A stretch of DNA of 10,858 nucleotides from DATIHK01 sp035480775 (GTDB taxonomy: Bacteria > Patescibacteriota > WWE3 > UBA101185 > UBA10185). This document shows, piece after piece, positions 5,367 through 10,858 of the stretch. The stretch lies in assembly GCA_035480775.1 (NCBI GenBank), contig DATIHK010000058.1, positions 1 through 10,858 of the forward strand, given 5' to 3'. The notes beneath the pieces were generated by a model, which saw nothing but the letters and a program-made list of their open reading frames with translations, did not search any database and had not been told where the DNA came from. The position numbers were made by a program, and so were the translations under genes. Within the stretch, counting starts at the first letter, position 1. Each line of letters opens with the position of its first letter.

Positions 5367-6176
5367 ATGAAAGATTTATACTTAAAAGGTTTGCAAGCCT
5401 ATCACAAAAAAATAGAACGAGTTTTACAAAAAAATTACGGCATTGAAATCGAATTTTTAGACGTTATTGGCTGGGGACATACTACAACTGCCTATTTTAT
5501 TAAAACTCCAGATAAAAATTATGTTGCCCGTGTATCTAAGTATTCAAAACAAAAATTAAAAGCCATTAAAAAAGATATTGCACTTTCGAATGAATTAAAT
5601 ACGTATATTCCTACGACTAAATATAGAAAGAACAATTCTGACAACTTTATAACCTTATTTGACGACAAAATTCTACGTCTATCTGAACATATAAATGGCT
5701 TATTTCACTATGATATGGACGATAAAACTCTTAGTAGCGCTGTGAAAATGCTGCACAAAATTCATCAGTTAAAACCAAATGTCATTGACTTGGCAAAAGT
5801 TAAAAATAGCTCTAAACATGTTTTTTTGCACGGAGATTTAACTCCTGCAAATATTATTCAGTCGTATTCTAAAGTTACTGGCATTTTAGATTTTGAAATG
5901 GCTCTATACGGACCGCCAGAGTGGGATTTGGCCATTACAGCGGTTTTTAGCTGGCTGAAGATGAAAAATACAGAATATTTGAAAATTTATGGCTTAATCA
6001 AAAAAAATTACAAGGATAAAATAGATAAAGAGTTATTTATGAAGTATTCGGTTAAACACCTAAAAACGTATCATAAAAATATTCAAAAAAATAAAAATAA
6101 GTATAAACATTTGGGAGACTATAAACTGGATGTAGAACGTACCTACAACAAATTGAAAGAGCTGAGTAAACTTTAG
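5367..6176 (+). CDS. Aminoglycoside phosphotransferase/choline kinase-fold small-molecule kinase
   Basis: The 269-residue protein has the kinase fold of the APH/choline kinase superfamily, which phosphorylates hydroxyls of small molecules. Visible motifs are a glycine-containing loop (VIGWGHTTTAYFI, 33-45), a beta strand YVARVSK (52-58), the catalytic HGDLTPANI (155-163, with Asp157 and Asn162) and the metal-binding ILDFE (173-177) followed by GPPEWDLA. The C-terminal third is very Lys-rich. The substrate cannot be named. The overall match is to the superfamily and not to a known resistance enzyme. It is the only plus-strand gene, placed between two minus-strand operons, and ends 7 nt from the convergent thymidylate synthase gene. 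The ATG at 5367 is preferred because it follows the -10 box at the distance expected for a leaderless mRNA. Confidence 0.85.
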   Translation: MKDLYLKGLQAYHKKIERVLQKNYGIEIEFLDVIGWGHTTTAYFIKTPDKNYVARVSKYSKQKLKAIKKDIALSNELNTYIPTTKYRKNNSDNFITLFDDKILRLSEHINGLFHYDMDDKTLSSAVKMLHKIHQLKPNVIDLAKVKNSSKHVFLHGDLTPANIIQSYSKVTGILDFEMALYGPPEWDLAITAVFSWLKMKNTEYLKIYGLIKKNYKDKIDKELFMKYSVKHLKTYHKNIQKNKNKYKHLGDYKLDVERTYNKLKELSKL

Positions 6177-6183
6177 ACTCTTT
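6156..6183. terminator. Weak inverted repeat between convergent genes
   Basis: AAAGAG (6156-6161) and CTCTTT (6178-6183) form a 6-bp stem around a 16-nt loop, followed on the plus strand by TTAA. It straddles the kinase stop, just beyond the thymidylate synthase stop, and could act weakly in both directions. With this loop size and short T-run the call is tentative. Confidence 0.2.
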
Positions 6184-7692
6184 TTAATCCTGCGTTTTTA
6201 GCGGTTGATCTTGCTCAAACTTTAGGCCAAGCTTAACTGCAGATTCGGCTTTTGCCAATTGTCGTCCAAAATCCATGGCCGCACCCAATTCACTCAGTAA
6301 CATATCTCTTATAGCCATTGCACAGAGATCTCTCGCGACTTTAGGCTTTTTACCATTCTCTTTATATTCGGCTAATTGAGTAGCGCCATCGGGTGAGAAA
6401 AATGAAACTACAATATCCTCATTCTCAACTTTTATAGTGTAATAGCAGCGTGGATCATATGCACAAGTTCGATCAAGAGAGTCAAACTTTTCGACAATTT
6501 TAATTGAGTCATCCCAATCGATCTGATACATTTCTGCTATATGAGATGTGGTGGTTAAACTTCCTAAATTTTTACCTATATATTGTGCTATGTCTTGTTG
6601 AAATTTTCTTAAAGCAAAAGCGTTCAGGGGCCAAGCTCCATACATATCATTATTTCTAAAAACAGCAGTCATATTAAAGTTATCGTCGATACACTGGCCG
6701 AGAATCATAACCAAACAAGGAACTCGCCAGCCTTTAGTTTGCCCAAGTGTGTTTACATCTCCTGCTACCGGCGGAAAATTATCTTTGTGTGGCTTCCATA
6801 AAACGGCCATGGCTCCCCTATCGTATGGGTACTTTTTTAATTTATCTTTCATTATTTGTGCTTGATCGATGCCGTCCCAAGCAAAAATACGTTCGCCGTA
6901 GGTATAAACTTCATCGGCGGCTTCATTTTTGTTAAAAAAGCCTTTATAGTAATTTTCTAAGCCTTCGGCACCAAATTTCATATACTCAGGAACCTTTGGA
7001 TTCGTTGGATCTTCTTTTTCTATGACCACACTTAGGTTGTGAACTTCTTTAACTTGCCCATATAAACCAGGAATTTCAGCTCCGAATTTGTTTAAAATCT
7101 TTAGCACATCGAGCCAGGCGTCGCCAATGTAGTCTCTTCTGATTTTAAAGACGGACATATCTGTAGGAAATCGGTTAACGGCTGGGGCAACTGCTTCTGC
7201 AAAAGTTTGCGGCTCTCCAAAGGCTTCTTTCTTTTCTAGGCTAGAAACTAAAGCAGCGACTTCGGCTAAAGGCTTCATGCGCAAATCGTGAAATTCCACA
7301 TTTTTGCGAATAAGTTCAAAAGCTTCTTTGGTAAGTTCTTTGTCGAGTAAAGCTTCGTCGTCTCCGATAATTTTCCAACCTTCTAGTTCGCCTCCAGCTC
7401 CTGCATGCTCACTTACTCCATTTTCAAAGAATCTTTTTAAAGCTTCGCCGCTCCCCTGTCTATCAACTCCACATAAAACAAGGTATCTAATTAGTGGATT
7501 GGCTAAAATGTTGCGAAACATGGGGTTGAGCCCGCGCTTTGTATATAACTGCCCACATACGCTGTAGGAATCAGATTTGAGTTCAGCTGCAACACTTTCT
7601 TTAGGCATCCAAAGTGTGGCGACACCAACATTGGAATCTAAATTACCTACAATAAGTTTGTCTTTAAAATAAAGCGGCCAGTTTTCTATCAT
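6184..7692 (-). CDS. Methanogen-type thymidylate synthase fused to MtrA-like and DUF4346-like domains
   Basis: The central domain (about 178-400) is a thymidylate synthase, making dTMP from dUMP. It shows YTYGERIFAWDGIDQ (263-277), catalytic Cys326 in VPC, RNNDMYGAWPLN (346-357, with Arg346, Asp349 and dUMP-selecting Asn357) and AEMYQID (386-392). The last motif aligns with the usual (A)HIY, so Tyr389 is kept but the His is Glu387. One of the paired phosphate-binding arginines reads Arg292-Gly293. The N-terminal about 150 residues resemble MtrA of methanogen methyl-H4MPT:coenzyme M methyltransferase (WPLYFKDKLIVGNLDS, NPLIRYLVLCG), but the cobamide-ligating GHITGQ segment is shortened to GSG. 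The C-terminal 405-490 (MDFGRQLAKAESAVKLGLKF) resembles DUF4346. The gene is coupled (TAATG) to the dCMP deaminase. The methyl or methylene donor is unknown. Confidence 0.85.
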   Translation of the reverse strand: MIENWPLYFKDKLIVGNLDSNVGVATLWMPKESVAAELKSDSYSVCGQLYTKRGLNPMFRNILANPLIRYLVLCGVDRQGSGEALKRFFENGVSEHAGAGGELEGWKIIGDDEALLDKELTKEAFELIRKNVEFHDLRMKPLAEVAALVSSLEKKEAFGEPQTFAEAVAPAVNRFPTDMSVFKIRRDYIGDAWLDVLKILNKFGAEIPGLYGQVKEVHNLSVVIEKEDPTNPKVPEYMKFGAEGLENYYKGFFNKNEAADEVYTYGERIFAWDGIDQAQIMKDKLKKYPYDRGAMAVLWKPHKDNFPPVAGDVNTLGQTKGWRVPCLVMILGQCIDDNFNMTAVFRNNDMYGAWPLNAFALRKFQQDIAQYIGKNLGSLTTTSHIAEMYQIDWDDSIKIVEKFDSLDRTCAYDPRCYYTIKVENEDIVVSFFSPDGATQLAEYKENGKKPKVARDLCAMAIRDMLLSELGAAMDFGRQLAKAESAVKLGLKFEQDQPLKTQD

Positions 7693-8084
7693 TATTTACT
7701 CCAAACTACTTTTTCCGAAATTTGCACAACTTCAATATTAGCAGCACTTAATAAAGGTAACGAAGCATTATTACTTACAAAATGATCAGACATATAAAAA
7801 ATCTGTTTGATTCCATAATGAATCAAAATTTTGGCGCAATCTGTGCACGGAAATCGCGTTACATATATAGTAGCTCCGTTTAGAGGTGAAACCTTTTCGA
7901 TCGCACTTTTTAAAGCTTCAAATTCGGCATGTCCGACTGATTCTTTCTTAGTGTTCCAGTGTTCTGCAACCAATTTATTATCTAGAAGAATAAGGCAAGC
8001 AGTTTTAACCTCAAGCTCAGATTTGTCACACAATAAACAAGCTCTGCGCATTAATTCTATTTGTTCTTGTGTGATTTTTTCCAT
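7692..8084 (-). CDS. dCMP deaminase-like zinc deaminase
   Basis: The 130-residue protein is a small cytidine/deoxycytidylate deaminase-fold enzyme. The zinc and catalytic motifs are HAEFEAL (His52, with Glu54 as proton shuttle) and PCTDCAKILIHYGI (Cys80, Cys83), and the flanking 'tIYvTrfPC' fits dCMP deaminases better than free cytidine deaminases. Its product, dUMP, is the substrate of the thymidylate synthase whose ATG overlaps this stop by 1 nt, and this supports the dCMP role. The start at 8084 overlaps the HIT gene by 28 nt and is chosen because AAGGA lies 4 nt before it. Met12 (8051) is an alternative that would remove the overlap but has no ribosome binding site. A tRNA or nucleoside deaminase role is less likely. 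Confidence 0.83.
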   Translation of the reverse strand: MEKITQEQIELMRRACLLCDKSELEVKTACLILLDNKLVAEHWNTKKESVGHAEFEALKSAIEKVSPLNGATIYVTRFPCTDCAKILIHYGIKQIFYMSDHFVSNNASLPLLSAANIEVVQISEKVVWSK

Positions 8085-8566
8085 GCTTTCCTTAATTTTG
8101 CAGCCATTTCGACTGGGGTCAGTTCAATATCTTGAAAAGCCATTACAAACCGTTTGTTTTCTGGTTCGTAATGTAAAAATTCTGTTGTAATTGGAATTAT
8201 ATGAATGTGTAAATGTTTTAAACTAATCCCCGATTTAGCACCTTCTCTGTATAAAGTGTTAGTATTTTCCACTTTCAACTCGGTATTAACCAGCTTGATT
8301 CCATCAGATATTAAGTCGTGCATAGCTTGCCACTCTTTTTTATTTAATTTATCTAAGCTCTCGACATGTCTACGTGGAATAATCATCATATGCCCGTCTA
8401 TATATGGAAATAAATTTACAGTCAAAACTACTCCATCTTTTTCAGCTATTAAATACTTTTCTTTTAAATCACAAAAAGGACATTTGGTCACATTGCGATT
8501 GACTTCGTCGTACCATGCAGATTTACGAGCATTTTTTTGGACTTCAGGATCATAAATATCTTTCAT
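8057..8566 (-). CDS. HIT-family nucleotide hydrolase/phosphorylase
   Basis: This is a histidine-triad protein, a family that hydrolyses or transfers nucleotidyl groups, for example on AMP-lysine, dinucleoside polyphosphates or nucleotide sugars. The triad HLHIHII (His118, His120, His122) is intact. NLFPYIDGHMMIIPRRHV (51-68) is the usual nucleotide-binding segment, and CPFC (29-32) is a zinc half-site seen in Ap4A phosphorylase/GalT-like members, although the second half is not evident. At 169 residues it is somewhat longer than the minimal 110-140 residue HIT. Its ATG overlaps the stop of the upstream nucleotidyltransferase gene by 1 nt (TAATG). The substrate is not determined. Confidence 0.9.
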   Translation of the reverse strand: MKDIYDPEVQKNARKSAWYDEVNRNVTKCPFCDLKEKYLIAEKDGVVLTVNLFPYIDGHMMIIPRRHVESLDKLNKKEWQAMHDLISDGIKLVNTELKVENTNTLYREGAKSGISLKHLHIHIIPITTEFLHYEPENKRFVMAFQDIELTPVEMAAKLRKAWKKSHKNK

Positions 8567-9831
8567 TATTGTTTTCTTCCTTGTACATCATTAGTTCTTA
8601 TCAACCGCGATTTCTCGTTGAGTAATTTTAAATATCGATCTTCTGTCATACATTCTTTAAAAATTTCCATAACCTTACTGTAGGCCATTTTATCAATCAT
8701 AGCCGATGAAGAAATAAACGGAGATTGCCTTTCAGCTACTACAACATTTCCTCCATAACTTTTAACCAACTTGTACTCAGGGCTATTTTTATAACCTTTA
8801 TTCCAAGCTTCTGATACTGTAAAAAATATATCAGGTTTTAGGGCATAAAGGCTAGAATAAACTGTTCGATCTGGAAAAACGCTTACATAATCAACGGTAT
8901 CTAGATGACCCAAAACATAAGCACGATCACGCTCAGAAATCATTGGTCTACCGATACCTTTTAGATTTCTTAGAGAAGAATCTGATGGAATTCCAACTAT
9001 TAAAACATCTCCCAAAATTCCGGCTTGCTCAATAAAACGAGCGTGTCCAACATGCAGTAAATCATAAGAACCAGCAACATAAACTACTTTTCTCTTTTTT
9101 TTGCGCAACGTTTCTCCCAATGCCGCAAGGTCGGCAAAATCTATTATTAAATTAGAACTATTAAAAGAATTTGCAAGTTTTGGTTGCTGATCACCATATT
9201 GAGCAGGTTTTAAATGTTTTTCGGGGTCCAAAAAGAAACCGGGAACTTTTTCTTTTAAATATGACTCCAAAATTTGAATAACTCGAATGTTTGCTATGTG
9301 TTCAACTAGTTCTTGCGTCCCAAATGCTGGTAATAAAAGTTCACGAATATAAACCTTTCCACCGTAAGACTTAACAATGGATGTTTCTTGAATATCACGC
9401 AAACCACTCTTCCAAGACGACTCAGATGTAAAAAAGATATCCGGTTGAAGTAGGGCTAACACCGCGTGAGGACGATATTCGTCAATAATCACAACGTAAT
9501 CTACAGCTTTTAAACAGCTCACTAATTCTGCACGAATTTCTTCGCCAATTAATGGAAAGTCTGGGCCTTTTAGTTGGGCATCAGAATAATCTGTAGATAC
9601 GCCAACTACTAAAATATCCCCCAAAGATTTAGCTTCTGCTAAATATCTACAATGTCCAGGATTTAAGAGATCATAAGATCCGGTGGCAAAAACTATTTTT
9701 TTACCTTGTAAATGAAGTTTTTTACCAAGTTTTTGCAAATCTTTAAAATCAACTAATTTATCTGGGCGATTTTTATGTAACTTGACCTTATAGGCTTGGC
9801 TTTTTAAATGCTCGTGATGAAACTTTGACAT
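8566..9831 (-). CDS. Tandem cytidylyltransferase-like protein (two RfaE2-like domains)
   Basis: The 421-residue protein contains two copies of the nucleotidyltransferase fold used by RfaE2 (HldE C-terminal), TagD and related enzymes, which join a sugar or polyol phosphate to a nucleotide. Copy 1 (about 42-190) begins KIVFATGSYDLLNPGH and copy 2 (about 245-395) begins KVVYVAGSYDLLHVGH. Copy 2 keeps HxGH (His260, His263) and the ISSS motif (373-376). Copy 1 has Asn57 in place of the first His and FGTQ (170-173) in place of ISSS, so it is probably weak or inactive. A linker of about 50 residues separates the copies. The start follows the topA stop by 1 nt. No kinase partner or heptose gene is in view, so the product cannot be named. 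Confidence 0.85.
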   Translation of the reverse strand: MSKFHHEHLKSQAYKVKLHKNRPDKLVDFKDLQKLGKKLHLQGKKIVFATGSYDLLNPGHCRYLAEAKSLGDILVVGVSTDYSDAQLKGPDFPLIGEEIRAELVSCLKAVDYVVIIDEYRPHAVLALLQPDIFFTSESSWKSGLRDIQETSIVKSYGGKVYIRELLLPAFGTQELVEHIANIRVIQILESYLKEKVPGFFLDPEKHLKPAQYGDQQPKLANSFNSSNLIIDFADLAALGETLRKKKRKVVYVAGSYDLLHVGHARFIEQAGILGDVLIVGIPSDSSLRNLKGIGRPMISERDRAYVLGHLDTVDYVSVFPDRTVYSSLYALKPDIFFTVSEAWNKGYKNSPEYKLVKSYGGNVVVAERQSPFISSSAMIDKMAYSKVMEIFKECMTEDRYLKLLNEKSRLIRTNDVQGRKQ

Positions 9832-9832
9832 C

Positions 9833-10858
9833 TTACGCTATTTGAGATACTTCTTCTTTCTGGACAGAACTTTCGGCAGGTTCAGCAGATTCTCGCTGTT
9901 CTTGTGGCAAAGGATTTTTCCAACTGGCATAATCGCAATCGGGATATCGACTACAACCATAAAATATTCTTCCTTTGGCTTTTTTAATTATAACATCCCC
10001 TATTTTGCATTTTGGACAAGTCATTCCAATTTTGTCTTGAAAACTTTGAATATGCTTACATTCTGGATAATTGCTACAACCTATAAACTTTCCATAGGGA
10101 CCTTGTTTGAGTATAAGAACACCAGTTTCACAATCTGGACATTTTCCATAATCTTGTTTGACTTCATTTCCGTCGGCATCCATTTGAGCATCAAGTGGTC
10201 TGGCATATTTACATTCTGGATAACCAGTGCAACTTATAAATTTTCCATATATACCTAATTTATAAATCAGTGGTCTTCCGCATTCTGGACATTTTTCTCC
10301 GATTTCACCCAAGTTTGTAACGTCGTGCTTATTTAAAGTTTTTTCTTTTTCAACCAATTCTTTTTCAAATGGCTCGTAAAAGGCACGTATAAATGGAACC
10401 CACTCTTTTTTACCGTCGGCAATATTATCTAAGTCATTTTCTAAATCGGCAGTAAACTTGTAATCAACAATTTCTGGAAAATTTTCAACAAGAAGATCGT
10501 TTACAACATAAGCAACGTCAGTTGGAACAAAATAACGCCCTTCTTTGGTAACATATCCTCTACTCTGAATAGTAGAAATAGTTGGAGCATATGTAGAAGG
10601 CCTGCCAATTTCTAATTCTTCGAGAGCTTTAATAAGCGTAGCATCAGAATATCTTGCAGGAGGTTGTGTGAAATGTTGGTCTGAAAGCAAATTTGATAAA
10701 TCAAGCTTTTCTCCTTCTGCAAATTCAGGAAGTTCGTTTAGAGATTCGGGATCTTCTTCTATTCCCATATGCTTTCCAACATACATCCAACCTTCAAAAT
10801 TAATTACAGATCCGTTAGCACGAAACAGGTAGTCATTGCCAGACTTAATGTTTAAGGT
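9833..10858 (-). CDS. topA: DNA topoisomerase I (type IA), C-terminal part (5' end cut by window edge)
   Basis: Type IA topoisomerase relaxes negative supercoils behind polymerases. The reading frame is open to the window edge, giving 341 visible residues. The first read YLFRANGSVINFEGWMYV (about 10-27), as in bacterial TopA past the active site. GRPSTYAPTI (85-94) is a strongly conserved motif. Three zinc ribbons follow, each with four cysteines: CPEC..CTGYPEC (190-216), CPDC..CSNYPEC (240-267) and CPKC..CSRYPDC (281-308). A short acidic tail ends the protein. The catalytic Tyr and the Toprim domain lie outside the window. The stop is 1 nt before the tandem nucleotidyltransferase gene, so topA probably heads or joins this transcript. 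Confidence 0.97.
   Translation of the reverse strand, partial: TLNIKSGNDYLFRANGSVINFEGWMYVGKHMGIEEDPESLNELPEFAEGEKLDLSNLLSDQHFTQPPARYSDATLIKALEELEIGRPSTYAPTISTIQSRGYVTKEGRYFVPTDVAYVVNDLLVENFPEIVDYKFTADLENDLDNIADGKKEWVPFIRAFYEPFEKELVEKEKTLNKHDVTNLGEIGEKCPECGRPLIYKLGIYGKFISCTGYPECKYARPLDAQMDADGNEVKQDYGKCPDCETGVLILKQGPYGKFIGCSNYPECKHIQSFQDKIGMTCPKCKIGDVIIKKAKGRIFYGCSRYPDCDYASWKNPLPQEQRESAEPAESSVQKEEVSQIA

Noticed and set aside
5367..6176. Antibiotic resistance gene (aminoglycoside phosphotransferase)
   Set aside because: Only superfamily motifs (HGD, DFE) are seen. These are common to choline, sugar and other kinases, so resistance cannot be claimed.
6170..6190. Strong bidirectional terminator between the kinase and the thymidylate synthase gene
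   Set aside because: Only a 6-bp stem with a 16-nt loop and a short T-run is present, so it was kept as a low-confidence feature only.
8205..8555. Plus-strand open frame over the HIT gene
   Set aside because: The HIT frame on the minus strand carries the full histidine triad and family pattern; the plus frame shows no recognisable motif.

Overview
The window is AT-rich and densely packed. It carries fourteen protein genes: thirteen on the minus strand and one on the plus strand. Several features suggest a Patescibacteria (CPR) genome or a similarly reduced bacterium: minimal forms of housekeeping proteins (EF-Ts 152 aa, YbeY 109 aa, YqeY 100 aa, Pth 165 aa), genes that touch or overlap, few Shine-Dalgarno sequences, and a methanogen-type thymidylate synthase in a bacterial setting. 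This placement is an inference from gene content. UGA ends rpsU, so the UGA=Gly code of Gracilibacteria/SR1 does not apply.

Layout, following the minus-strand direction of transcription from the right edge. (1) 10858-6184: the 3' part of topA, a tandem nucleotidyltransferase, a HIT-family hydrolase, a dCMP deaminase and a three-domain thymidylate synthase form one tightly joined cluster. Its last two genes make a dCMP to dUMP to dTMP route. (2) 6176-5367: a lone plus-strand aminoglycoside/choline-kinase-fold phosphotransferase, which converges on the thymidylate synthase gene and diverges from rpsB. (3) 5308-2073: rpsB, tsf, frr and rseP, a contracted version of the usual rpsB-tsf-pyrH-frr-uppS-cdsA-dxr-rseP cluster, preceded by a structured leader of about 129 nt. 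(4) 1971-575: rpsU, yqeY, ybeY and pth, a translation and ribosome-maintenance operon with its own promoter and an unusual leader. (5) 539 to the left edge: the 5' part of dnaX with its own promoter.

The most interesting signals are these. The thymidylate synthase is fused to an N-terminal domain resembling methyltransferase subunit MtrA, which lacks the cobamide-ligating His, and to a C-terminal DUF4346-like domain. Both ribosomal-protein leaders (rpsU and rpsB) carry a strong GGAGG motif far from the start codon with an inverted repeat in between. In rpsU that GGAGG is ideally placed for a 10-codon leader ORF whose UAA abuts the rpsU AUG. The rpsB promoter overlaps the divergent kinase promoter, and the kinase mRNA is predicted to be leaderless. 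No tRNA, rRNA, CRISPR array, insertion sequence or prophage feature was seen.
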